DNA of 64,000 bases from Aquiflexum gelatinilyticum (lineage in GTDB: Bacteria > Bacteroidota > Bacteroidia > Cytophagales > Cyclobacteriaceae): positions 1-64,000 of the forward strand of contig NZ_JANSUY010000002.1 in assembly GCF_024741135.1 (NCBI RefSeq), written 5' to 3'. Each line of letters starts with the position of its first letter. The first letter of the stretch is position 1. Under the pieces are notes generated by a model. That model had not been told where the DNA came from and made no database searches. It saw only the letters and a program-made list of their open reading frames with translations. Shown here piece by piece: positions 55,008 through 62,536 of this stretch. The translations under genes and the position numbers were made by a program.

Positions 55008-56522
55008 ATGAAGACATTTCAACTGCTGAATAAGCTATTTGCAAGATTATTCATCCTCAGTGCAATATTCCTTAATCTTCCGGTTAGGCATGTATCTGCC
55101 CAAAATGAAAAACCTAACATTTTGCTTATTGCTATCGATGATCTGAACGATTGGGTTGGGTACTTGGGGGGACACCTCATGGTTCAGACTCCAAATATTG
55201 ACCGACTGGCAGCAAGTGGAATTGCATTTACGAATGCCCACGTACAAGCCCCATTATGTAACCCATCAAGATCAAGTATTTTGACAGGTTTGAGACCAAC
55301 CACCACCGGGATATATGCCTTGGGCCCTTGGTTCAGAGACCTGGAAGGTTATAAGGACCTCGTCACGCTTCCACAATATTTTGAGAAGAACGGTTATGAA
55401 ACCATGGCGACTGGCAAAATCTTTCACGATGCTTTTCCACCAAAGGAAGAAAGAAGAAATGGAACGGAATTTAGTGTTTGGGGATTTCATGGCGGGTTTT
55501 TCCCGAGGCCTGAAGAACCATTTGTAAAAAATACAGGGCACCCCTTGGTCGATTGGGGAGTTTATCCCGAAACAGATTCCCTACAGGATGATAGGAAAGT
55601 CACAGATTGGGCTATTGAACAATTGGAAAACAGGCCGGAAAACAAACCCTTTTTCCTTTCTGTGGGGATTCGGCATCCGCATGTACCTTTATATGCTTCA
55701 CAAAAATGGTTTGACCTTTATCCTGAAGAGGAACTGCTTTTGCCGGAAACCAAGGATAAAGACAGAGAAGATATTCCTCCTTTTTCATGGTATCTACATT
55801 GGAATCTTCCTGAACCAAGGCTGGCTTGGCTCGAAATGAACCATCAATGGAAACCAAAAGTACGGGCCTATCTGGCAAGCGTAAGTTTTGCCGATATGCT
55901 GGTAGGCAGGTTGTTGGATACTTTGGAAAAAGAAGGGTTGACTGAAAATACCTTAGTAGTACTGTTTTCAGATCATGGTTACCATTTAGGTACAAAAGGA
56001 ATTACAGGAAAAAATTCGCTTTGGCATGAATCAACGAGGGTACCCTTTATTTTTTCAGGACCGGGAATTCCTGAAAAAGGAAAATTAAATGATGCACCGG
56101 TGGAACTGCTTGATCTTTATCCCACATTGATCGCCTTTGCTGGATTACCAAATAAAGATGGGCTGGATGGACAGTCCCTTATACCGCTCCTTACGGATAT
56201 TGGGTATAGGCGTGAATCTCCGGCTATCTGTACCCATGGCCCTGATAATCATGTGATCGTAACTGAGGAATGGCGATTTATCCAATATGCGGACGGTTCC
56301 AGAGAACTTTATAACAGAAAAAATGATCAAAATGAATGGCATAATCTAGCTATATTGGAAGAATATATTCCTACAATGGATAAGCTTTCGAATTATTTGC
56401 CAAAAAGTGCAAAACCGGCACCTGGCAGCAAGACGAGATTGATAGAAATGATTGATGGAATGCCTTATTGGGAAGGGAAAATAATTCCTCATGGGGCAAA
56501 TGTTTCAATGAAGAAGGATTAA
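55008..56522 (+). CDS. Secreted sulfatase (arylsulfatase/iduronate-2-sulfatase-like, S1 family)
   Basis: 504 aa with a signal peptide ending VSAQ near residue 32. Metal-site Asp44/Asp45 lie in IAIDDLNDWVGYLGG. The formylglycine motif is C84-N-P-S-R in PLCNPSRSSILTG. Further sites are TGKIFH, RHPHVPLY, FSDHGYHLG and the WHESTRVP block. DDLNDWVGYLGGH and GYETMATGKIFH are close to iduronate-2-sulfatase-type members. Cys84 must be converted to formylglycine by a maturase not found in this window, since GldK lacks the cysteines for it. Likely removes sulfate from polysaccharide jointly with the upstream rhamnosidase. A terminator follows 170 bp downstream. Confidence 0.93.
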   Translation: MKTFQLLNKLFARLFILSAIFLNLPVRHVSAQNEKPNILLIAIDDLNDWVGYLGGHLMVQTPNIDRLAASGIAFTNAHVQAPLCNPSRSSILTGLRPTTTGIYALGPWFRDLEGYKDLVTLPQYFEKNGYETMATGKIFHDAFPPKEERRNGTEFSVWGFHGGFFPRPEEPFVKNTGHPLVDWGVYPETDSLQDDRKVTDWAIEQLENRPENKPFFLSVGIRHPHVPLYASQKWFDLYPEEELLLPETKDKDREDIPPFSWYLHWNLPEPRLAWLEMNHQWKPKVRAYLASVSFADMLVGRLLDTLEKEGLTENTLVVLFSDHGYHLGTKGITGKNSLWHESTRVPFIFSGPGIPEKGKLNDAPVELLDLYPTLIAFAGLPNKDGLDGQSLIPLLTDIGYRRESPAICTHGPDNHVIVTEEWRFIQYADGSRELYNRKNDQNEWHNLAILEEYIPTMDKLSNYLPKSAKPAPGSKTRLIEMIDGMPYWEGKIIPHGANVSMKKD

Positions 56523-56692
56523 GGCTTTTTCAAATTTTTAAAACTCAAGGGTTGGACCTATTAAGAAATAATTTAAAACACTTTACTGCTTTCAATTTAT
56601 TTAATCAGGTGGATATGTTTAAGCTAAATAAAAACCGCATTACAACGACTTGATAAAATATAAATAACAATAGATGGATTGGTATATTATAT

Positions 56693-56724
56693 AACCACTG
56701 TTTCAAAGAAGCAGTGGTTTTTTT
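56693..56724 (+). terminator. Terminator after the sulfatase gene
   Basis: 12-bp stem (AACCACTGTTTC at 56693-56704 with GAAGCAGTGGTT at 56708-56719, one G-T pair) with an AAA loop, followed by seven Ts. It is a near copy of the terminator at 51739. Confidence 0.9.
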
Positions 56725-57109
56725 GATTTATGTGCAAGTGGAGCCACATCTGGGTGTAGAATGGTTAAGTCACCTGCTCTGGGCGTAATCAAATAATCCA
56801 TCGGGTCTGGTCGTAAAAAGATGTAAATGCCAGACCTAATTTGTAATCTCACCTTCTTATTCAAGTGAATTTGTTATTCAATTCATTCCAGTCTCATTTA
56901 TTGGTAATTTTAGATTATTCAAGGTAATCTTTAACCTCAGCCTTCCCTGTTTTTAGTTTAAACTCCATTCCATACTTTATCTTTTCGCTCCCAATCCTGA
57001 TATCAATCCAGACCTGGGACATCGCTTTTTTTTCCCTGGGCGGCGGTGCATGGGAATTAGCATGAGTACGAGAATTGGATAAGCACGTTGCACGGGGTTA
57101 TTAATATTT
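56725..57109. other. Gene-free stretch with a possible minus-strand gene remnant
   Basis: About 385 bases without a full gene. On the minus strand, 57022 down to 56915 codes for 35 residues (MSQVWIDIRIGSEKIKYGME then FKLKTGKAEVKDYLE) whose alternating strand-like pattern and ExK element look protein-like. It could be a leftover of a larger gene, for instance a PD-(D/E)XK-fold protein, but 35 residues are too few to name it. Nothing else is recognised. Confidence 0.3.
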
Positions 57110-57129
57110 CAGTCCGCCGCGGTGGACTG
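57110..57129. repeat. GC-rich palindrome, first copy
   Basis: CAGTCCGCCGCGGTGGACTG is a 20-base palindrome with one mismatch pair. The same core (TCCGCCG(C/T)GGCGGA) recurs inside the tRNA-derived modules at 57395-57408 and 57497-57510. Confidence 0.7.
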
Positions 57130-57203
57130 TTGGTCTAAGGGAATCTAAGTATAGAATTTGGAATGGGATACAAATTCTTCCAACTTCCATCAATTTAAAG
57201 CAC

Positions 57204-57309
57204 AAAAAAAACATACTATTTCTTGTATCCTTGTAGTAGCAGGAACAGCCCCTATAGCCATCACGGGCCGAATCCCGATTCTCGGGACAGATACTGTGAC
57301 CTTCGGATC
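57204..57309 (-). repeat. Decayed tRNA-Met/terminator module 3 (most degenerate)
   Basis: On the minus strand it carries CCGAAGGTCACAG (variable loop and T-stem of the adjacent tRNA), an unrelated insert of about 42 bases with a CCCGA-GAA-TCGGG hairpin, then CTGTTCCTGCTAC (3' acceptor half) and a weakened copy of the terminator hairpin with a T8 tail. The 5' half of the tRNA is missing, so it cannot make a tRNA. Confidence 0.65.
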
Positions 57310-57334
57310 TTTTCATTTTCTAAAATATGGGCAT

Positions 57335-57430
57335 AAAAAAAAACCAAGCATTTCTGCTTGGCTTAGAGTAGCGGGGATTGGACTCAAAACAATGTCCGCC
57401 GTGGCGGATATGAGCAGGACGAGCTGAAAG
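57335..57430 (-). repeat. Decayed tRNA-Met/terminator module 2
   Basis: Minus strand: AGCTCGTCCTGCTCATA (anticodon arm with CAT), then TCCGCCACGGCGGACATTG in place of the anticodon 3' stem, variable loop and T-stem 5' side, then GAGTCC and CCCCGCTAC of the T-arm and acceptor. It ends with a different hairpin (CCAAGCA/TGCTTGG, GAAA loop on the minus strand) plus T9. The D-arm and acceptor 5' strand are absent. Confidence 0.75.
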
Positions 57431-57434
57431 ATAT

Positions 57435-57530
57435 AAAAAAAAAGGATACTATTTCTAGTATCCTTCGGTGTAGCGGGAACAGGACTCGAAACAATGTCCG
57501 CCGCGGCGGATATGAGCACGACGGGCTGAA
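57435..57530 (-). repeat. Decayed tRNA-Met/terminator module 1
   Basis: Shares a 53-base perfect repeat (57438-57490) with 57542-57594, covering the terminator, acceptor 3' strand and T-loop of the intact tRNA gene. Its anticodon arm reads AGCCCGTCGTGCTCATA on the minus strand. The part between is replaced by TCCGCCGCGGCGGACATTG. The D-arm and acceptor 5' strand are missing, so it is not a functional tRNA gene. The 53-base repeat lies 104 bp from the intact one. Confidence 0.8.
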
Positions 57531-57541
57531 AGAAATAAAAT

Positions 57542-57567
57542 AAAAAAGGATACTATTTCTAGTATCC
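57542..57567 (-). terminator. Terminator of the initiator tRNA gene
   Basis: Stem GGATACTA / TAGTATCC (57548-57555 with 57560-57567) with a GAAA tetraloop on the minus strand, then six Ts. It begins 8 bases after the tRNA 3' end. Confidence 0.88.
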
Positions 57568-57574
57568 TTCGGTG

Positions 57575-57647
<73 letters not shown>

Positions 57648-57705
57648 ATATATGTTTTTCTTAGAGAAATCTATGTGAAAACAGCCTTTTGCCGTAATTG
57701 TGGTA

Positions 57706-57735
57706 CAAAGGTAAGGACATATTCTCTAAAATCAA
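57706..57735 (-). promoter_or_regulatory. Promoter of the initiator tRNA gene
   Basis: On the minus strand TTG (57735-57733), a 19-base spacer, then TACCTTTG (57713-57706): a perfect match to the Bacteroidota TTG-N19-TAnnTTTG consensus. The tRNA begins 59 bases downstream, leaving a leader of about 50 bases to be processed. Confidence 0.85.
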
Positions 57736-57736
57736 G

Positions 57737-57744
57737 TACCTTTG
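57737..57744 (+). promoter_or_regulatory. -7 element of the era promoter
   Basis: TACCTTTG on the plus strand, ending 18 bases before the era ATG. It is the mirror image of the tRNA -7 element, 23 bases away. No TTG is found at 17-23 bases upstream, so the -33 part is weak. Confidence 0.6.
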
Positions 57745-57762
57745 CAGAAAAAAATTATTGTC

Positions 57763-58653
57763 ATGACCGAAAACACACACAAAGCAGGCTTTGTAAACAT
57801 CATTGGGAAGCCCAATGTAGGCAAATCCACGCTCATGAATGTGCTTATCGGTGAGCGACTTTCGATCATCTCTTCCAAGGCACAGACCACCCGTCACCGC
57901 ATTATGGGACTCATCAATGACGAGCACTATCAGATTGTATTTTCTGATACTCCCGGCATGCTGAAGCCCAAATACGAGCTTCACAAAAGCATGATGAGTT
58001 TTGTCCACATGTCATTGGAAGACGCAGATGTGATTCTTTTCGTAACCGATCTATATGAATCCGACGAGGAAATAGAAGACGTAATTGAAAAGATCAACCA
58101 TTCCGGAGTTCCTGTACTTCTTGTGATCAATAAAATTGACCTCTCCAAAGAAGGCCAACTTGAAAAGGTGACAGAATATTGGACCCAAAGAATCAAAGCA
58201 GATACCGTGATCCCCATTTCTGCCACCGAAAGTTTCAACACCGAACGCATTCTCCAGGAAATCCTCGACAGGCTTCCCTATCACGCACCCTTCTATGATA
58301 AGGATGAACTTACCGACAAGCCGGAGCGTTTCTTTGCTTCCGAAATCATCCGTGAGAAAATCTTCATCAACTACAAAAAGGAAATCCCTTACAGCACCGA
58401 AGTCTCCATCGAAGACTTTTTCGAAGAAGAAAATATCATCCGCATCCGGGCAGTCATCTATGTAGAGCGAGACAGCCAAAAAGGCATCATCATCGGTGAA
58501 GGCGGCAAGGCGCTCAAAAGGGTTGGAACCCAGGCGAGGCACGAAATGGAAAAATTCTTTGGCAAAAAAATCTTCCTCGAAACCTTCGTCAAGGTGGAAG
58601 ATGACTGGAGAAAGGATAAAAATAAATTGAGAAAATTTGGTTACGACCAATAA
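57763..58653 (+). CDS. era: GTPase Era
   Basis: 296 aa, standard Era length. G-domain motifs are G1 GKPNVGKS (residues 15-22), the switch-I TTRHRI, G3 DTPG, G4 NKID and G5 ISA. The C-terminal KH domain (about 205-290) has the GEGGKALKRVG RNA-binding loop. Era binds the 3' end of 16S rRNA and acts as a checkpoint in 30S assembly. The frame extends seven codons upstream to a TTG that lies inside the -7 element, so the ATG here is the start. It is divergent from the initiator tRNA gene and 12 bp before der. Confidence 0.96.
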   Translation: MTENTHKAGFVNIIGKPNVGKSTLMNVLIGERLSIISSKAQTTRHRIMGLINDEHYQIVFSDTPGMLKPKYELHKSMMSFVHMSLEDADVILFVTDLYESDEEIEDVIEKINHSGVPVLLVINKIDLSKEGQLEKVTEYWTQRIKADTVIPISATESFNTERILQEILDRLPYHAPFYDKDELTDKPERFFASEIIREKIFINYKKEIPYSTEVSIEDFFEEENIIRIRAVIYVERDSQKGIIIGEGGKALKRVGTQARHEMEKFFGKKIFLETFVKVEDDWRKDKNKLRKFGYDQ

Positions 58654-58665
58654 TAAAATAACAAA

Positions 58666-59979
58666 ATGGCAAATATAGTAGCAATAGTTGGGCGGCCGAA
58701 TGTAGGCAAATCTACCTTTTTCAATAGGTTGGTAGAGGAGAGAAAGGCCATTGAGGACAATGTCAGCGGGGTGACCCGTGATAGGCATTATGGCCATGCA
58801 CAGTGGGGAGGAAAGTATTTTTCTGTCATTGATACCGGTGGATACGTGATCGGTTCGGATGATGTCTTTGAAGCTGAGATCAGAAAACAAGTGAAGTTGG
58901 CCATAGAAGAAGCCAATGTCATTCTCTTTGTGGTAGACTGCCTAGATGGATTGACAGATTTGGATAAGGATTTTGCGGCGGAGCTCCGTGCTTCCAAGAA
59001 GCCCATCTATATCGTAGCCAACAAGGCTGACAGCCCGGAGAAATCCATGTTAGCAGCAGAGTTTTATGGTTTGGGTTTGGGAGACAATGATGTCTACCCA
59101 ATTGCAGCCGTAAGTGGAAGCGGAACAGGTGACTTGCTGGATGAGGTGATCAAACATTTTCCCGATGAGGGCGAAGAAGATCCGGATGCCGGGATACCCA
59201 AGATCGCTATTTTGGGTAGACCCAATGTGGGAAAATCCTCTTTCCTAAATGCCCTTTTGGGACAAGAAAGGTCCATCGTGACCGATGAGGCAGGCACTAC
59301 GAGAGATGCCATCCACACAAGGTACAAACTCTTTGGTCAGGACTTTATCATCACGGATACAGCAGGAATCAGGAAAAAAGCGAAGGTAAAAGAGGACATT
59401 GAGTTTTATTCCGTGATGCGCTCTTTGAGGACTTTGGAAGAATCCGATGTGCTGATCATTATCATTGATGCCACGAGGGGTTTGGAAGCACAGGATGTGA
59501 ATTTGATTTCCTTGGGAATCAAAAACAACAAAGGCATTGTCATCATGGTCAATAAGTGGGATCTGATCGAAAAAGACCACAAGACCATGGACAAGATCAA
59601 AAAGGAGATGATCGAAAAGTTGGGTGAAAACAAGTGGATCCCGATCATTTTCACTTCAGTGGAAGAAAAGCAGCGGATCATGCAAGCCATTGAACTGGCG
59701 GTAAAGGTCTATGAAAACAAGACCAAAAAGGTGACTACTTCAAAATTGAATGACATCATGTTGCCGGAAATTGAGAAATACCCACCACCCGCTTGGAAAG
59801 GAAAATACATCAAGATCAAATATATTACCCAACTCCCTACTAAAAACCCGGTATTCGCATTCTTCTGTAACCTGCCTCAGTACATCAAAGATCCCTATAA
59901 CAGGTATCTGGAAAACAGGATCCGTGAGAATTTCGATTTTGAGGGTGTTCCGATCAAAATTACTTATAAAAAGAAATAA
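58666..59979 (+). CDS. der: GTPase Der (EngA), double-GTPase ribosome assembly factor
   Basis: 437 aa with two consecutive GTPase domains and a C-terminal KH-like domain. G1 motifs are GRPNVGKS at residues 9-16 and about 184-191, G3 DTGG and DTAG, G4 NKAD and NKWD. Der is needed for late 50S subunit maturation. The C-terminal part includes the YPPPAWKGKYIKIKYITQ segment characteristic of Der. It lies 12 bp behind era, so both assembly GTPases are made from one transcript. Confidence 0.97.
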   Translation: MANIVAIVGRPNVGKSTFFNRLVEERKAIEDNVSGVTRDRHYGHAQWGGKYFSVIDTGGYVIGSDDVFEAEIRKQVKLAIEEANVILFVVDCLDGLTDLDKDFAAELRASKKPIYIVANKADSPEKSMLAAEFYGLGLGDNDVYPIAAVSGSGTGDLLDEVIKHFPDEGEEDPDAGIPKIAILGRPNVGKSSFLNALLGQERSIVTDEAGTTRDAIHTRYKLFGQDFIITDTAGIRKKAKVKEDIEFYSVMRSLRTLEESDVLIIIIDATRGLEAQDVNLISLGIKNNKGIVIMVNKWDLIEKDHKTMDKIKKEMIEKLGENKWIPIIFTSVEEKQRIMQAIELAVKVYENKTKKVTTSKLNDIMLPEIEKYPPPAWKGKYIKIKYITQLPTKNPVFAFFCNLPQYIKDPYNRYLENRIRENFDFEGVPIKITYKKK

Positions 59980-60000
59980 AATTAATTTTTGATGGATTGC

Positions 60001-60030
60001 TTGACAATGGGATAAATGGTATTACCTTTG
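60001..60030 (+). promoter_or_regulatory. Consensus Bacteroidota promoter for the Glu-rich lipoprotein gene
   Basis: TTGACA at 60001, then TACCTTTG at 60023-60030. TTG and the -7 element are separated by exactly 19 bases. The ATG lies 31 bases after the -7 element. Confidence 0.85.
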
Positions 60031-60061
60031 CGTGCTGATTTAAAAATCCAGACAAAAAATT

Positions 60062-60277
60062 ATGAAAAAGGTATTTGCAATGTTCGCTGTAGCAGGTTTG
60101 TTATTCACTGCTTCTTGCGGAAACAAAGAAGTTACAGAAGAAGCTACTGAAGAAGTAGAAGTTGTCATCGAAGAAACTGAAGAGGCTGTTGAAGAGACAG
60201 TTGAAGAAGCTACTGAAGAAGTAGAAGGTGCAGTTGAAGGTGCTACTGAAGAAGTTAAAGAAGTGGTAGAAGGTTAA
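60062..60277 (+). CDS. Small Glu/Val-rich repeat lipoprotein
   Basis: 71 aa. Signal sequence MKKVFAMFAVAGLLF with lipobox TASC (Cys19). The mature part of about 52 residues is almost only Glu, Val, Thr, Ala and Gly and repeats the unit EEATEEVE (three copies with degenerate ones between), giving a strongly acidic, probably helical chain on a lipid anchor. Function unknown. Comparable small acidic lipoproteins occur in Cytophagales, often abundant. It has its own consensus promoter and terminator, so it is a monocistronic gene and likely strongly expressed (inference). Confidence 0.88.
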   Translation: MKKVFAMFAVAGLLFTASCGNKEVTEEATEEVEVVIEETEEAVEETVEEATEEVEGAVEGATEEVKEVVEG

Positions 60278-60296
60278 TTTCTTCTCACTATCAAGA

Positions 60297-60327
60297 AAGT
60301 CCCGCAGAAATGTGGGACTTTTTTTTT
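60297..60327 (+). terminator. Terminator of the small lipoprotein gene
   Basis: Stem AAGTCCCGCA / TGTGGGACTT (60297-60306 with 60311-60320, one G-T pair), GAAA loop, then a T-run of nine. Confidence 0.92.
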
Positions 60328-60348
60328 GCTTTGTTTTATATTCATGCG

Positions 60349-60975
60349 ATGGATAGAGACTTGAAGTTTTTGGAGGCTTTCAGGAAACACGTACCGGCCA
60401 CTGCGGCGGAATATTGCTTTCAATTGTGGAAGGAGTTTCCCTTCAACTTTTATATTACAAAAACCCGGCAAACCAAACTCGGGGATTTCAGGTACCGAAG
60501 AGATCAAAAAATCCAGACGATTACTATCAATCATGACCTGAACCCATACCAGTTTTTGATCACCTATGTTCATGAGGTAGCCCATCACAGGGCTTTTGAT
60601 AAATTTGGATTGAATATCAAACCACATGGTAGGGAATGGAAGACGCAATTCCAATCACTCATTTCTCCTATTCTAAATGAGGAGGTTTTCCCAAAAGAAA
60701 TCCTCATTCCATTGAAAAGGCATATGGCAAACCCAAAAGCGAGTTCTGGGGCAGACCTTTTTTTGAGTAAGTCTTTGAAGAAATTTGAGAATAATATGAG
60801 TTTGGAAATTTCTTTATTGGCTGATTTGACTCCGGGTTCTTTTTTTGAATTGCAGGGAAGGGCATTCCAAAAAGAATTGACAAGACGTACGCGGGTCCTC
60901 TGCCAAGAGTTAAAAACAGGGAGGAAGTATTTGATTTCAGCCCATGCTGAAGTAAAGAAAATTGAAAAAAGCTAA
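60349..60975 (+). CDS. SprT-like zinc metallopeptidase-fold protein
   Basis: 208 aa. Zinc-binding HExxH is H75-E76-V-A-H79 in YVHEVAHH, followed by the GLNIKPHGREWK block with the expected third-ligand His. This is the SprT/SPRTN fold. Proteins of this type in bacteria are poorly characterised; the eukaryotic relatives degrade DNA-protein crosslinks. The C-terminal zinc ribbon expected in some members is not evident. An ATG at 60310 lies in the same frame but inside the preceding terminator hairpin, so the ATG at 60349 is used. It ends convergently with scpB, with overlapping stop codons. Confidence 0.83.
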   Translation: MDRDLKFLEAFRKHVPATAAEYCFQLWKEFPFNFYITKTRQTKLGDFRYRRDQKIQTITINHDLNPYQFLITYVHEVAHHRAFDKFGLNIKPHGREWKTQFQSLISPILNEEVFPKEILIPLKRHMANPKASSGADLFLSKSLKKFENNMSLEISLLADLTPGSFFELQGRAFQKELTRRTRVLCQELKTGRKYLISAHAEVKKIEKS

Positions 60976-61532
60976 GATTTTTCTTCTCCAATCTGATTTT
61001 CCTCTTGGGAAAAATCCTTAGGCTGTGGCAAGTCCGTCAAGGTGTTGATACCAAAATATTCCATGAATTTTTCACTTGTCCCATAAAGCAAGGCCCGTCC
61101 GACACTTTCTGATTTTCCTTTGATGGTGATAAGTTCTTTCTCCAGAAGTTTTTGGATAGAGTAATCACAATTGACGCCTCTGATGTGTTCGATTTCAGTT
61201 TTGGTCACCGGCTGCTTGTAGGCAATGATGGACAGCGTTTCGAGTTGGGCGGTAGACAGCCGTTTGTGGGATTGCTGCTTTAGCAGTATTGAAATACTCG
61301 CCTGATAGGCAGGTTTTGTCAAGAACTGATACCCTCCGGCAAGATTTTCTAAGGCAAAGGAAAAGTCTTCATGGCTGTATTTTTTCCCCAAAACCTCAAT
61401 GGCCTCCAAAATATGGGCAACAGGAACCTCAGATTCAAACATCTCCGTCAGGCATTTTTGAATTTCTTCAATACCCAACGGAGACGGTGAACAGAAAATC
61501 AGTGCTTCTATATGCTTTGGTAAAAAGTCCAA
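60972..61532 (-). CDS. scpB: SMC-Scp complex subunit ScpB
   Basis: 186 aa with two winged-helix domains. First domain HIEALIFCSPSPLGIEEIQKCL, second LETLSIIAYKQPVTKTEIEHIRGVNCDYSIQKLLEKELI, the latter being the ScpB signature, followed by GRALLYGTSEKFMEYFGI. ScpB dimers bind the kleisin ScpA and help SMC organise the chromosome. The C-terminal 20 residues are acidic and non-conserved. Its ATG directly follows the stop of the DksA-like gene (no gap), so both are one transcript. Convergent with the SprT-like gene. Confidence 0.95.
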   Translation of the reverse strand: MDFLPKHIEALIFCSPSPLGIEEIQKCLTEMFESEVPVAHILEAIEVLGKKYSHEDFSFALENLAGGYQFLTKPAYQASISILLKQQSHKRLSTAQLETLSIIAYKQPVTKTEIEHIRGVNCDYSIQKLLEKELITIKGKSESVGRALLYGTSEKFMEYFGINTLTDLPQPKDFSQEENQIGEEKS

Positions 61533-61916
61533 TTATTTCTTGGCAAGCTTGGCTTCAATAGAATGCATCGTGTGAGGAACAGCTCTCAATCTCTCTTTGG
61601 AAATCAATTTACCAGTATCCACACAAACCCCATAAGTCCCGTTTTTGATTCTGATCAAAGCATTTTCCAGGTTGATGATGAATTTCTGCTGTCTTGCAGC
61701 CAACTGATTCAGATTTTCTCTTTCCAAAGTGTCTGCCCCGTCTTCAAGAAGTTTTGAGGTAGATGCCGTAAAATCTGTACCGCTGTCATTTTTCTTGCTT
61801 AAAGTTTCTTTAAGGGAAATAAGTTCTTCTTTGGCGATTGCCACTTTTTTTAAAATAATATCTTCAAACTCCTTCAATTCTTCAGGAGAATATGCGGTCT
61901 TTCCTTCTTGATTCAT
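61533..61916 (-). CDS. TraR/DksA-family protein lacking most zinc ligands
   Basis: 127 aa. A long coiled-coil hairpin (about residues 11-92) with an acidic tip region is followed by a short C-terminal domain, as in DksA, which enters the RNA polymerase secondary channel and modulates initiation with ppGpp. Of the four zinc-finger cysteines only C98 is left: T101, S119 and A122 stand at the other positions in YGVCVDTGKLISKERLRAVP. The rest of the finger wording (GKLISKERLRAVP) is retained. It is known that some DksA relatives work without zinc. Directly upstream of scpB. Confidence 0.9.
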   Translation of the reverse strand: MNQEGKTAYSPEELKEFEDIILKKVAIAKEELISLKETLSKKNDSGTDFTASTSKLLEDGADTLERENLNQLAARQQKFIINLENALIRIKNGTYGVCVDTGKLISKERLRAVPHTMHSIEAKLAKK

Positions 61917-61996
61917 AATTTTCTATTTTGGTTTTTTATCCCAATCAAGGTTGGGGTGATTGAAAAGTTCCCTAAAATACACTTACCTGAGTAAAA

Positions 61997-62116
61997 TCAA
62001 AAATTATAAAAAATTAATATGTGTATGATGGTAAATGCACCTACCAGAATTAACATTAAAAATGATCTTAAAGCAAAAGAAAATCGATCCTCATTTTTAT
62101 AACTGCTTTTTTTCAT
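61997..62116 (-). CDS. Possible small single-pass membrane protein
   Basis: 39 aa if the internal ATG (62116) is the start: a charged N-terminus (MKKSSYKNEDRFSF) and one hydrophobic segment (FLMLILVGAFTIIHILIFYNF). Frame continues to 62200 without a likely signal. No family is known to me. It lies 80 bp upstream of the DksA-like gene on the same strand and might be co-transcribed. It may also be a chance ORF. Confidence 0.35.
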   Translation of the reverse strand: MKKSSYKNEDRFSFALRSFLMLILVGAFTIIHILIFYNF

Positions 62117-62536
62117 AGCCAAAAAAAGTACCCAATCCCGAAAGATTTCCGGACAAGACGGCGTAAATCTATACACGCCCAAGGCCGGGGCCGGCCTCAA
62201 GAAGGTTCGGAATCGTTCCTCCTTAGCTTGAACAAATGAGGTTCAGATTTAATTAGGGGATTTCGAAATAAGTCCGAAATGTGAAAAGATGCGGATACCC
62301 ATAAAAATTATATCGCGATTTTTATTGGGTGAGGAGATTACGCAACCTTTTTTCCAATAACTTTTCATCCAAATAAAGGCGGTATTTGATACTCAACAAT
62401 CTTTGGATTGATTTTAAACTTTTTCCTTTTTGGATAAAATAGGTTTTTAATATTTGGGAGACTATATCAGGCTTCATCTGTTCAGGTTTTTTTGGCTTCT
62501 TCTAAATTACTGATTTTGTGGAATTAATTACCACAA
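62117..62536. other. Intergenic region with one inverted repeat
   Basis: About 420 bases without a gene. Holds an imperfect inverted repeat, CCCATAAAAAT / ATTTTTATTGGG at about 62298-62329, around a 9-base centre, without a T-run on either side, and a GC-rich CCGGGGCCGGCC patch at 62184-62195. No promoter or RNA recognised. Confidence 0.4.

Noticed and set aside
57435-57530. Second tRNA-Met gene
   Set aside because: The acceptor 5' strand and D-arm are absent and the T-stem is disrupted, so no cloverleaf can form.
58051-58890. 279-codon minus-strand ORF opposite era and der
   Set aside because: Complete shadow of two well-supported GTPase genes; no recognisable protein pattern.
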